Shown: piece after piece, positions 1 through 6,332 of the stretch
How positions within the stretch are numbered: position 1 is the first letter of the stretch
How the letters are laid out: each line of letters opens with the position of its first letter
NCBI RefSeq assembly: GCF_000230835.1
Contig: NZ_CM001240.1
Coordinates: 1,496,501 to 1,560,500 of the forward strand
Source of the DNA: Clostridium sp. DL-VIII
Lineage (GTDB): Bacteria; Bacillota; Clostridia; Clostridiales; Clostridiaceae
Direction: 5' to 3'
Length of the DNA stretch: 64,000 nucleotides
The notes under the pieces: generated by a model
Told to the model about the DNA's origin: nothing
The model's input: the letters and a program-made list of their open reading frames with translations, nothing else
Database searches by the model: none
Translations under genes and position numbers: made by a program

Positions 1-94
1 TGGAAACAGGATACTTAGAACGGAAACAGCAGGATTTATAAGTGCAGCATTAATTCAGTATGAATTAGGAGATTTAGGAGGAATGCTACTATAA
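1..94 (+). CDS. rsmE: RsmE, 16S rRNA m3U1498 methyltransferase, C-terminal end
   Basis: Only the last 30 codons are in the window. They read GNRILRTETAGFISAALIQY and continue to ELGDLGGMLL before TAA at 92-94. The RILRTETA stretch is the conserved SAM-binding end of the SPOUT-family enzyme that methylates U1498 of 16S rRNA. The stop overlaps the ATG of the next gene (TAATG), which indicates translational coupling to mtaB. The rsmE-mtaB order is usual in Clostridium downstream of dnaJ and prmA. Confidence 0.85.
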   Translation, partial: GNRILRTETAGFISAALIQYELGDLGGMLL

Positions 95-237
95 TGGAAG
101 AAAATCAAATGAAAAAAATAAAAATAAGTAATGGAAAGACTGTATTAAAAAAAATGACATATAAAGAGCTAATAAAATCTTCAAGTGGGAAAAGATTAGT
201 TGCTTTTGCTACTCTAGGCTGTCGGAAAGTAAATTGA
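94..237 (+). pseudogene. mtaB: mtaB 5' fragment cut off by prophage insertion
   Basis: The ATG at 94 overlaps the rsmE stop and opens 47 codons ending RLVAFATLGC-R-K-V-N and a TGA at 235-237. VAFATLGCR is the start of the UPF0004 domain of the tRNA t6A methylthiotransferase MtaB, where the Cys binds an iron-sulfur cluster. The next expected residues, VNHYETEAM, are missing here and occur 44 kb away at about 44502. This is the original host start of mtaB, now left as a short peptide read into phage DNA. It keeps the native promoter and coupling to rsmE, but the product has no catalytic domain. Confidence 0.88.
211..225. other. attL (left prophage junction in mtaB)
   Basis: The sequence actctaggctgtcgg here aligns codon by codon with actttaggatgcaga at 44491-44505. 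An exchange at the shared TG (220-221 and 44500-44501) would regenerate an in-frame host site coding TLGCRVNHYETEAM. An exchange at the upstream shared TA, AG or GG would do the same. Large serine integrases recombine at a 2-bp core with little other identity, which fits the short match. The exact dinucleotide is inferred. Confidence 0.75.
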
Positions 238-290
238 AATATGATTCCTTTTAAGCCTTGATATGTAAGGGGTTAGATGGATGGGAAAAA

Positions 291-316
291 GGTTACTATT
301 TCTTAGAATAGTAACC
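291..316 (-). terminator. Terminator of the integrase gene
   Basis: A perfect 10-bp inverted repeat, GGTTACTATT at 291-300 and AATAGTAACC at 307-316, has a 6-nt loop and abuts the integrase stop codon. Read leftward it is followed by a run of T residues. It separates integrase transcription from attL. Confidence 0.8.
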
Positions 317-2218
317 CTATGCCCTTAAAAAGTATCTTGTTGCAACTGAATTTCCCTTTTTCTCAATAATTTGTTTTTCTAATAATTCTAATAGAAGAGC
401 ATTTGCACTTGAATGAGATAGCCCTGTTATAGTTTCAATATCCTTTCGAGTTATAGAATTATTTTCATTTAGGTATTCTACTATTTGTGGTTCGAATTTT
501 CTATATAAAAACTTTTCTTTTGTTCTAATCACTTGGAGATATTTAACTTTATATAAAAATCTATGAGTAATCCCATTGCTAAAGGTTATAGAATATACTT
601 TTTTATCGTTTATTTCTATTTTATTAATAACAGTATTAACAAAATCTTTAATAAGAGAAATATCAATTGTTTGTAAAAGTTCTCTATAATCTATATTTTT
701 TTTATTTGAAAGTTCATTATGAATAAGGAAATTACCTGCTTTATTTAAAAATGATATATCTGTTGTAATATTAGAATTTTTCTTATTAACATTTGAAATA
801 TCCTCATTTATTTTTTGTATATGCTCAGTTATATCACGCTTTTTAAATAAATAGTCTTTTTTAGAGATACCTTGTTCATCAAATAAATATAAATCTTCAA
901 GTCTAGACAAAGCTTTTTCATATTTAATTTTTTCTTTTTTTAGATTTTCTAATTCAGAATTTGTGTTATTTTCGGAGTTATCTAATTGATTATTTAATGA
1001 AGAGTCAGTAAAGCCTATAGAAAAAGAAAGATAAGTTTCTTCTAGGCCTTTTCTGTCAATACATTCTACATCAGCAAAGTATTTTCCGCGAAGCAAGATT
1101 TTTTCTATATCTCTAAGGGAATGTCTCTGTGTTATTCTATTTTGCAGATTAATAAAATTTGCAATATAATTAAGTATAAACGGTAAGAGTGTTATATCAC
1201 TTATAAAGTTATTACAATTATTCATATTGTCATTTCGGCTAGAATAGCAAGTATAACGTGATGGCCTATAACCATCTTTTCGAGGAGCATCAAGTCCAGC
1301 AGTTAAATTAGATCCGCATTTTCCACATACTAAAATTTGTGAAAAAATATGCGTATTAGTGTTTTCTCTTTGGAATTGTCTTTTGCCTTTATAGTTATCT
1401 GATAGCATTGTATTAACCTTTTCAAATAATTCAACTGGGACTATTCCAGGATGATTATTCTCTATAACAACCCATTCACTTTTTTCTTTCCAACGTCTTG
1501 TGCCACTAGTTTTTACATTATATCTATATGTGCCGACATAAAAAGGGTTTCTAAGAATATCTCCTACAGTCTTTGGAGTCCATACTCCACCTCTTTTAGT
1601 TTTAACCTTTTCTTGATTTAATTGATAAGCAACTTTTGGAGTCGAACCGTTATTGACATAAAGATCATAAATATATTTTATTGTAATGGCTTCAGTATCA
1701 TCTATAACAGGAAATTTCATGCCTTTAGTATATTTATATCCTAGAGGAACGCTAGCACCATTCCAGAGACCTTTTTCAGCTCTACTTAACATTACAGCAG
1801 AGACTCTTTCACTAGTAAGCTTTCTTTCTAATTCTGCAAATACCAAAATAATTTTCAACATTGATTCTCCCATTGCTGAAGAAGTATCGAATTTTTCATT
1901 CTTACTTATAAATGTGCAGTTATATTCTTTTAGTTCATCGTACATAGTGCAGAAGTCTAAAAGATTTCTAGATATTCTATCTATCTTCCATACAATCAAG
2001 TGAGAAAATTCATGATTTTTAATTCTATGCATCATATCTTGAAACGCTGGTCTATCTGTATTTTTTCCACTAAAGCCAGCATCCTCAAAGACTTCATAAT
2101 CATCAATTCCAAGTACATATTTTGAATAATTTATAAGATCTTCACGCTGGAGAGGTAAGGAGTCCTTATCAATCTGATATTGTGTACTTACTCTTATGTA
2201 AAGTGCTGATTTTTTCAA
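317..2218 (-). CDS. int: Large serine recombinase (phage integrase) with C-terminal winged-helix-like extension
   Basis: It catalyses site-specific integration between phage attP and host attB in mtaB. The N-terminal resolvase domain begins KKSALYIRVSTQ, with the nucleophilic Ser at residue 11. It is followed by the recombinase domain, a zinc ribbon (CGKCG and a later C-x-n-C pair, roughly residues 295-340), a long coiled coil, and a C-terminal segment of about 55 residues resembling a winged helix-turn-helix (EYLNENNSITRKDIETITGL). The TTG at 2218 is preferred because GGAGGT lies just upstream; a longer form could start at 2233. At 633 residues it is longer than most integrases of this class. 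It is the left-most phage gene, transcribed toward attL. Confidence 0.93.
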   Translation of the reverse strand: MKKSALYIRVSTQYQIDKDSLPLQREDLINYSKYVLGIDDYEVFEDAGFSGKNTDRPAFQDMMHRIKNHEFSHLIVWKIDRISRNLLDFCTMYDELKEYNCTFISKNEKFDTSSAMGESMLKIILVFAELERKLTSERVSAVMLSRAEKGLWNGASVPLGYKYTKGMKFPVIDDTEAITIKYIYDLYVNNGSTPKVAYQLNQEKVKTKRGGVWTPKTVGDILRNPFYVGTYRYNVKTSGTRRWKEKSEWVVIENNHPGIVPVELFEKVNTMLSDNYKGKRQFQRENTNTHIFSQILVCGKCGSNLTAGLDAPRKDGYRPSRYTCYSSRNDNMNNCNNFISDITLLPFILNYIANFINLQNRITQRHSLRDIEKILLRGKYFADVECIDRKGLEETYLSFSIGFTDSSLNNQLDNSENNTNSELENLKKEKIKYEKALSRLEDLYLFDEQGISKKDYLFKKRDITEHIQKINEDISNVNKKNSNITTDISFLNKAGNFLIHNELSNKKNIDYRELLQTIDISLIKDFVNTVINKIEINDKKVYSITFSNGITHRFLYKVKYLQVIRTKEKFLYRKFEPQIVEYLNENNSITRKDIETITGLSHSSANALLLELLEKQIIEKKGNSVATRYFLRA

Positions 2219-2271
2219 AAAAATTACCTCCAATCTAATTCAAAGAGCCATGAAATACATAGCTCATTAAA

Positions 2272-2685
2272 TTATTTTCTATCCTTGATACCAAGTTGTT
2301 CCTTAATTGCGAGCTGTAAGACTTGAGAAAAATTAATTTTATTTTTTTCGGCTAATTTATTTAACCATTGAGGTATTGTTAAAGTTTTCTTTACAGATTG
2401 ATTTTCGATAGCAGTTCTATAGAGAGGCATATAAACCTCTATTAGCATTGGAATTTGATTTTCTGATAAACTAAGCTTATTTATAAGAGCTGCATCTGGT
2501 ATTATATCGTTATCTTCTTCCATGCCATATAAATGAAGTGCTAAAGCTTCTTTAGCCATCTTGATTGATTCTTCAGTAGTATCACCACAAGAAAAACATC
2601 CGGGTAAATCTGGAAATTCAACCGATACTCCATCATCATCATAAGTGAAAATAGCGGGAAAAGTATATGAGTCTTTCTGATTCAT
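2272..2685 (-). CDS. hicB: HicB antitoxin
   Basis: This is a 137-residue antitoxin that binds HicA and represses the operon. The N-terminal half has the HicB partial-RNase-H fold signature (FPAIFTYDDDGVSVEFPDLPGC followed by the DTTEESIKMAKEAL helix). The C-terminal segment LTIPQWLNKLAEKNKINFSQ resembles a DNA-binding ribbon-helix-helix or HTH. The ATG at 2685 follows AAAGGAGTGA; a GTG three codons upstream lies inside that ribosome site and is unlikely. It is the second gene of the leftward hicA-hicB operon, downstream of hicA by 36 nt. In a prophage such modules can stabilise the element or act against other phages. Confidence 0.9.
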   Translation of the reverse strand: MNQKDSYTFPAIFTYDDDGVSVEFPDLPGCFSCGDTTEESIKMAKEALALHLYGMEEDNDIIPDAALINKLSLSENQIPMLIEVYMPLYRTAIENQSVKKTLTIPQWLNKLAEKNKINFSQVLQLAIKEQLGIKDRK

Positions 2686-2721
2686 AACAATCACTCCTTT
2701 TAAAATGTTAAGGAAGAGGGA

Positions 2722-2919
2722 TTAATTTAAATCAATCCCTGCTTGTTTAAAAATACTTTTTACCGTTTTTATAGGTAAATCTTTATTAGGATGAGGAATC
2801 GTTACCTTACCTTTTTTTAATGGGTGTTTATATTGATGATGATCACCAATACACGCAACTTCATACCAGCCATCAGCTAATAGTATTTTAACAAGTTCCC
2901 TTGAAGAGTATGACTTCAT
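2722..2919 (-). CDS. hicA: HicA mRNA interferase toxin
   Basis: This 65-residue protein has the dsRBD-like HicA fold. The segment GDHHQYKHPLKKGKVTIPHP contains the active-site His in the usual G-x-H-x-x-y/F-x-H context, followed by LPIKTVKSIFKQAGI, which is typical of the family. HicA cleaves mRNA and tmRNA independently of ribosomes when it is freed from HicB. Length and order (toxin first) match the family. The promoter, with a palindromic operator, lies immediately upstream. Confidence 0.92.
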   Translation of the reverse strand: MKSYSSRELVKILLADGWYEVACIGDHHQYKHPLKKGKVTIPHPNKDLPIKTVKSIFKQAGIDLN

Positions 2920-2941
2920 TAGGATTCCTCCTTACAAATAT

Positions 2942-2970
2942 ATTATAACACGTATTATAATACGTGTAAA
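2942..2970 (-). promoter_or_regulatory. hicAB promoter with 20-bp palindromic operator in the spacer
   Basis: On the minus strand TTTACA (2970-2965) and TATAAT (2947-2942) are separated by 17 nt. The perfect 20-bp palindrome ACACGTATTATAATACGTGT (2948-2967) fills the spacer and overlaps the -35 box. Repressor binding there would block RNA polymerase. HicB-type antitoxins are known to autoregulate through such palindromes, so the HicB or HicAB complex is the expected ligand. Confidence 0.82.
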
Positions 2971-3071
2971 GAGAAAAATTGCAAAGGATTATTTTCAGAT
3001 AAAATATTTTTTATATAGGTAATACTGTATTTTTCAAAAGTCACTTTCTTAACAATATAGTTTTTTATAAC

Positions 3072-3118
3072 AAAAAAAGTAATCTTACAGTCATTATGGC
3101 ATGTAGATTACTTTTTTG
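3072..3118. terminator. Hairpin at the end of the XRE regulator gene
   Basis: AAAAAAGTAATCT on the left pairs with AGATTACTTTTTT on the right (about 3073-3085 and 3105-3117). A and T tracts on both sides make it usable in either direction. It overlaps the last codons of the leftward regulator gene 3108-3458 and shields hicAB from read-through. Confidence 0.75.
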
Positions 3119-3458
3119 TTATTTTGTGAGAAACTATAATCTCATAAAGTTTTAATAATATATCTTTATTTTCATACAATTTAAATAATATATCTTTATC
3201 TTCATATAGCATTGATAGAAGTTTCTTATCATCAGCATTTAATTCATTAAAGTTATATTTTTCATCGGTGCGACCAAGTAAATAATCACTGGTAACATTG
3301 AATAGGTCTGCAATTTTTATAACGATATCAGACGGAGGAATAGTTGTATAATTTTCATATCCACCAACAGATTGCCGAGATACATTTAAATATTCTGCTA
3401 AATCGGTTTGACTCATGCCTTGACGTTCTCTAAGTTCTTTCAATCTTTCACCAAACAA
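3108..3458 (-). CDS. XRE-family repressor (116 aa), immunity region
   Basis: The N-terminal HTH_3 domain reads MFGERLKELRERQGMSQTDL and continues AEYLNVSRQSVGGYENYTT, ending near residue 70 with the common DYLLGRTDE motif. The tail holds two near-identical short segments (LYEDKDILFK and LYENKDILLK). It is probably a dimerisation helix, since there is no peptidase domain for RecA-dependent self-cleavage. This is the first of four leftward XRE genes. Its lack of an autoproteolytic domain suggests induction needs a separate antirepressor. Confidence 0.82.
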   Translation of the reverse strand: MFGERLKELRERQGMSQTDLAEYLNVSRQSVGGYENYTTIPPSDIVIKIADLFNVTSDYLLGRTDEKYNFNELNADDKKLLSMLYEDKDILFKLYENKDILLKLYEIIVSHKITKK

Positions 3459-3585
3459 TTTATATGCTCCTTACAATTAACTTTAATTCAATTATATAGG
3501 AACATATAATTGGCATGTGCTGATTATACAGACATTTAAAAAATACGTGTTAATAGAATTGGCATTAATGATAACAGTTATTTTA

Positions 3586-3822
3586 CTAGTTTACAATTTC
3601 TAATAATTCAAGAGGATTTACCTTTAGGGAATTAGCAATTTGTTCTACTGTCCTCAACGTCGGACTCTCCAGTCCATTTTCCACTTCGCTTATATGACTT
3701 TGAGATATCCCTGATATTCTGGCTACATCTTTTTGAGTTTTACATTTCTCAATCCGCTTTTTCTTAAGTTTAAATAATATCTTGAAAGCATCCAACTCCT
3801 TTTTACTCTTAAAATACGACAA
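3586..3822 (-). CDS. Small XRE-family regulator (78 aa)
   Basis: The HTH_3 domain covers nearly the whole protein (KKRIEKCKTQKDVARISGIS followed by QSHISEVENGLESPTLRTVE). A basic N-terminal tail precedes it. The TTG at 3822 opens the longest frame; an internal TTG next to AAGGAG is an alternative start. Its own upstream region holds the palindrome GACAATTGTC, a likely operator. The role in lysogeny control is inferred from position. Confidence 0.75.
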   Translation of the reverse strand: MSYFKSKKELDAFKILFKLKKKRIEKCKTQKDVARISGISQSHISEVENGLESPTLRTVEQIANSLKVNPLELLEIVN

Positions 3823-3851
3823 AATAAATAAAAATACAAGTAGAAAATGTT

Positions 3852-3861
3852 GACAATTGTC
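3852..3861. promoter_or_regulatory. Palindrome GACAATTGTC upstream of the small XRE gene
   Basis: A perfect 10-bp palindrome lies about 30 nt upstream of the leftward start at 3822. A related half-site, CGACAA, sits at the start codon. This arrangement fits autoregulation by the 78-aa regulator. No binding evidence is available from sequence alone. Confidence 0.45.
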
Positions 3862-3983
3862 GTAAATAGACTGAAAATATCGCTGTCAGGGATATTTAGG
3901 TGTGTTATAGTATCTGTATAAGAGAAAAACATATGAATAAAACTAAATGAATTGCTAAAGAAAGATAAAATCTTATTTGCATA

Positions 3984-4013
3984 TTGCGAATGTATGTTCG
4001 TAAGTGATATAAT
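3984..4013 (+). promoter_or_regulatory. Promoter with LexA/SOS-like box
   Basis: TTGCGA (3984-3989) and TATAAT (4008-4013) are 18 nt apart. Between them CGAATGTATGTTCG (3987-4000) matches the Firmicute LexA (DinR) consensus CGAACATATGTTCG at 12 of 14 positions. The box overlaps the -35 element, the usual position for LexA repression. It would make the following microprotein gene DNA-damage inducible. Confidence 0.6.
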
Positions 4014-4061
4014 TTATTTATCAATAATAGCGATATCGTTTATCGGAAGGAATGTTGAAAG

Positions 4062-4166
4062 ATGGAAGAGATGAGGGAAAAAATTTATGAAATCTTAAGC
4101 AATATTAGGGAGGAAAGAAAATTAAAAATTATTTATCAATTTATTCTTGGAATAAGTGGAAAATAA
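4062..4166 (+). CDS. Microprotein (34 aa) under the SOS-like promoter, possible antirepressor
   Basis: ATG at 4062 to TAA at 4164-4166 encodes MEEMREKIYEILSNIREERK followed by LKIIYQFILGISGK. The peptide is amphipathic and helical, with a hydrophobic C-terminal half. GGAAGG stands about 12 nt upstream. It is the only rightward gene inside a block of four leftward repressors and ends in a shared hairpin. I do not know a function. Position and SOS control make an antirepressor plausible, but this is inference. Confidence 0.55.
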   Translation: MEEMREKIYEILSNIREERKLKIIYQFILGISGK

Positions 4167-4193
4167 AAGGCGGCTATGAAGCTGCCTTTTATT
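4166..4193. terminator. Bidirectional terminator between the microprotein and an XRE gene
   Basis: AAAAGGCGGC pairs with GCTGCCTTTT (one mismatch) around a 6-nt loop. A residues stand on the left and TATTTTA on the right. It lies between converging genes 4062-4166 and 4189-4512 and can serve both. Confidence 0.75.
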
Positions 4194-4512
4194 TTAGTTT
4201 GTCTACAATTTTTTTTAATAATGCCCATTCTTCATTTGAGAGCTGCTCAAGTACAGTGAAGACATTCTTTATAAATGAATCATCTGATTTGAATGAAGCA
4301 TTAAACATATCACCATCACCAGTCCTTAGCCAATTTTCATTAACGTTAAATTCTTTGCAAATATCAGAAATAACTCTGTCAGTAAGATTTATTCTACCGA
4401 CTTCTATATTGGCAATATTAGACCTTGACAATCCTATATTTTTTGAAAATTCTTCTTGATTCAATTTTAAGACGTTTTTTCTTAAGTCTTTAAGTCGTTC
4501 ATAAACTTCCAT
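4189..4512 (-). CDS. XRE-family regulator (107 aa), paralogue of the next gene
   Basis: The N-terminal HTH_3 (RLKDLRKNVLKLNQEEFSKN followed by IGLSRSNIANIEVG) is followed by CKEFNVNENWLRTGDGDMF, a motif common in clostridial phage repressors. A C-terminal helical tail ends WALLKKIVDKLK. The protein aligns over its full length with 4560-4913 (EFNVNE-WLRTG-GDMF in both), so the pair arose by duplication. The spacer hairpins after both genes are also alike. The two may form heterodimers or recognise different operators. Confidence 0.82.
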   Translation of the reverse strand: MEVYERLKDLRKNVLKLNQEEFSKNIGLSRSNIANIEVGRINLTDRVISDICKEFNVNENWLRTGDGDMFNASFKSDDSFIKNVFTVLEQLSNEEWALLKKIVDKLK

Positions 4513-4533
4513 TATAGTTTTTTACCTCCATGA

Positions 4534-4565
4534 ATAAAAGGCGGCTTTTCAGCTACCTTTTATTT
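4534..4565. terminator. Imperfect hairpin after the distal XRE gene
   Basis: TAAAAGGCGGCT pairs with AGCTACCTTTTA with one mismatch and one wobble. It closely copies the hairpin at 4166-4193, which supports duplication of gene plus terminator. Confidence 0.6.
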
Positions 4566-4913
4566 TAGATCTTTTACAAATTTTTTTACTTTATCCCATT
4601 GCTCTGGAGACATTTTCCCTAGGGCAATAAAAATATTTTGAACAAATTCATCATCTGTTTTAAGAGCATTTCCAACTATGTTAGCAACAAGTTCTGCCTT
4701 AGATAGATTATCAAACATATCACCCTCGCCAGTTCTCAGCCATTTTTCATTAACGTTAAATTCTCTACATATGGATTTTATCATTTGCTCAGTCAAATTT
4801 CTAGAGCCGCTTTCAATTTTAGAAATTCCAGGCCCAGTAATACCAAGTTGTTTAGCAAAGGAATCTTGACTTAAATTCAGTTCTTTTCTGATAGCTTTTA
4901 AGCGTTCATTCAT
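4560..4913 (-). CDS. XRE-family repressor next to the divergent early promoter (117 aa)
   Basis: The HTH_3 domain spans residues 1-60 (MNERLKAIRKELNLSQDSFA followed by KQLGITGPGISKIESGSR). The motif CREFNVNEKWLRTGEGDMFD and a helical tail (EQWDKVKKFVKDLK) follow. It is the repressor closest to the early rightward promoter and is transcribed divergently from it, which is the usual position of the main lysogeny repressor. No peptidase S24 domain is present. Confidence 0.84.
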   Translation of the reverse strand: MNERLKAIRKELNLSQDSFAKQLGITGPGISKIESGSRNLTEQMIKSICREFNVNEKWLRTGEGDMFDNLSKAELVANIVGNALKTDDEFVQNIFIALGKMSPEQWDKVKKFVKDLK

Positions 4914-4936
4914 TCATAAATTCCTCCTTTCAATAA

Positions 4937-5030
4937 TGATAGTATCAATTTTTGTTGGCAGAGTCAAGAAAAATTGAATAAAAATATTGACAAACTTGAC
5001 TATGACATTATATAATTATGGCATAGTCAA
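4937..5030. promoter_or_regulatory. Divergent immunity promoters with operators
   Basis: Rightward promoter: TTGACA (4987-4992), 18-nt spacer, TATAAT (5011-5016). Leftward promoter: TTGACT (4967-4962), 17-nt spacer, TACTAT (4944-4939). A 9-bp inverted repeat, TTGACTATG (4996-5004) and CATAGTCAA (5022-5030), brackets the rightward -10. A second palindrome, TGATAGTATCA (4937-4947), covers the leftward -10, and the half-site AGTCAA lies at 4962. This is the genetic switch; the assignment of which repressor binds which site is inferred. Confidence 0.8.
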
Positions 5031-5045
5031 TAAGGAGGTATAAAC

Positions 5046-5207
5046 ATGAAAAAAGAAATTTTGAAAGAACAATTAACAGATAAAAATTTAATTCAATTTC
5101 AGGAGCTAATGATGGATATTGGAAAGCTATCATACGAAAAGCGAATGGCGGTTTCTGCTTATGTTCAAGGGATACTTGTAGGAATGGATATGTCAAAACT
5201 TAATTAA
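5046..5207 (+). CDS. First early gene, small helical protein (53 aa)
   Basis: ATG follows AAGGAGG with 9 nt spacing and is the first codon after the early rightward promoter. The product is rich in charged helix-forming residues (KKEILKEQLTDKNLIQFQEL and so on) and ends GMDMSKLN. Similar short proteins often follow the switch in Firmicute phages. I cannot assign a function. Its operator-controlled promoter means it is off in lysogens. Confidence 0.7.
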   Translation: MKKEILKEQLTDKNLIQFQELMMDIGKLSYEKRMAVSAYVQGILVGMDMSKLN

Positions 5208-5237
5208 TCAAAAATAACTTAAAGGGAGATGAGTTAG

Positions 5238-5492
5238 ATGGAGAAGAAAAAGGTAAGGACAAAGAAAGATGCTGCTCTTGGAGTATCACAAGAGCAGCAA
5301 TCAAACAAGTTACCTGAAAGTATGAGAAACGTAAAAATGGATGCAGTTAAAAAAGCACTATTAAAGTATGGAATTCATAATGAAAAAGAATTGGATGAAG
5401 CTATTAAAAAAATGAAACCACTTAATATAGGCTGTATGGTATCTCCAATAAATAAAGATGGAACTGGTAAGAGTAAATTTATCAGGGAATAG
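5238..5492 (+). CDS. Hypothetical early protein (84 aa)
   Basis: The start is preceded by AAAGGGAGATGAG. It has a Lys-rich N-terminus (MEKKKVRTKKDAALGVSQEQ), a predicted helix KMDAVKKALLKYGIHNEKEL, and a short C-terminus. No family is recognised. It is co-oriented with the flanking early genes and has no terminator between. Confidence 0.65.
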   Translation: MEKKKVRTKKDAALGVSQEQQSNKLPESMRNVKMDAVKKALLKYGIHNEKELDEAIKKMKPLNIGCMVSPINKDGTGKSKFIRE

Positions 5493-5561
5493 ATCAATGT
5501 TAGATGCTTCTATTTACCAGTAATTAACATAATAAATATTATTTATTTTGGAGGAAAGATA

Positions 5562-5741
5562 ATGCAAGGCTTTTTAGTTGGGATTAAAGGTAATCAATTA
5601 GAAAAAGCAATCGAAGAGGTAAGAGAAAAGATGCATACAAGCATTAATGTAAATGGAAAATTATCGCCTGTAACTATTAAATTAAGCCAAGAATTGGACA
5701 AGTTAGTGGTTGCGGAGCAGTTAAGGAGGATGAGAGGTTGA
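5562..5741 (+). CDS. Spo0E-like aspartyl-phosphate phosphatase (59 aa)
   Basis: The protein has the two-helix Spo0E family layout: IEEVREKMHTSINVNGKLSP and then KLSQELDKLVV. SQELD is the family signature carrying the catalytic acidic residues. Members dephosphorylate Spo0A~P or bind two-component proteins, delaying sporulation. The length (about 55-85 in the family) agrees. ATG follows GGAGGAAAG. Its position in an early phage operon suggests expression upon induction, when blocking sporulation would favour lytic growth. Confidence 0.75.
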   Translation: MQGFLVGIKGNQLEKAIEEVREKMHTSINVNGKLSPVTIKLSQELDKLVVAEQLRRMRG

Positions 5742-5890
5742 AGAATCCAAAGAGACTAAAAAGGAAGTATAAATTATTCTTGAAGAATTTAGGATGCAAT
5801 CCAGATGATTTTTTAATTGTAGGAGAATATCTTGAGTATTACAAATTTTACAACAAGGTCACTAGAGTGCCTTTTGATTTGAGGAGATAG
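5738..5890 (+). CDS. Small basic phage protein, DUF6906-like (50 aa)
   Basis: The TTG start overlaps the previous stop by 4 nt and is preceded by AAGGAGG at good spacing, so translation is coupled. The product KNPKRLKRKYKLFLKNLGCN followed by PDDFLIVGEY matches the pattern of short phage proteins with a basic helix, a turn and the N-P-[ED]-[ND]-[WF]-L-[IV]-V segment. Function is unknown. Confidence 0.6.
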   Translation: MKNPKRLKRKYKLFLKNLGCNPDDFLIVGEYLEYYKFYNKVTRVPFDLRR

Positions 5891-5894
5891 CAAA

Positions 5895-6110
5895 ATGATA
5901 AGCATAACATGCGGAGCTATACAGATTCCTGTTGAATCATTTAGAAAAATTGAAGAGACGTATATTTGCATTATGGAATCAAGCAAAATGCCAATGGGTA
6001 CAATTGATTTTTCTAGATGTCATTTAAAATTTGTATTTGAAAATAATGGAACTAAATTTTATGAAGCAATAAAAAAGGACAAGCAACATAAGGAAAGTAA
6101 TGGAAAATAA
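5895..6110 (+). CDS. Hypothetical protein (71 aa)
   Basis: ATG is preceded by GAGGAG. The sequence (MISITCGAIQIPVESFRKIE and onward) has mixed strand/helix character and a Lys-rich C-terminus. No family is recognised. It is the last gene before the inverted repeat at 6143-6176 and ends the first early cluster. Confidence 0.6.
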   Translation: MISITCGAIQIPVESFRKIEETYICIMESSKMPMGTIDFSRCHLKFVFENNGTKFYEAIKKDKQHKESNGK

Positions 6111-6142
6111 TAATGTTAAATATTTGTAAAAAGCACATAAAA

Positions 6143-6176
6143 AATGACTATGATTGCACCAACAACCATAGTCATT
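6143..6176. terminator. 10-bp inverted repeat after the first early cluster
   Basis: AATGACTATG (6143-6152) and CATAGTCATT (6167-6176) are perfect complements around 14 nt. There is no T run on the plus side, so it may not terminate strongly. The arms share GACTATG/CATAGTC with the operator at 4996-5030, so a second repressor site is an alternative reading. Confidence 0.5.
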
Positions 6177-6332
6177 AAGCTATACATTTAGCAATAATTT
6201 CTGTAAAAATATTATACCAAATGTATGGCAAAAAATCAATAGAATCAAGACTTTGAGACTTGATAATTATATTAACTCTAGGACAAATATAGATATTAAT
6301 AAATAAAGCAGAAGAGAAAAGAGAGGGAATAT

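Noticed and set aside
2916..3107. A gene between hicA and the XRE regulator
   Set aside because: Only the hicAB promoter and a terminator were found; no open frame of use.
5008..5196. 62-codon leftward frame over the first early gene
   Set aside because: Shadow of the rightward gene 5046-5207, which has promoter and ribosome site.
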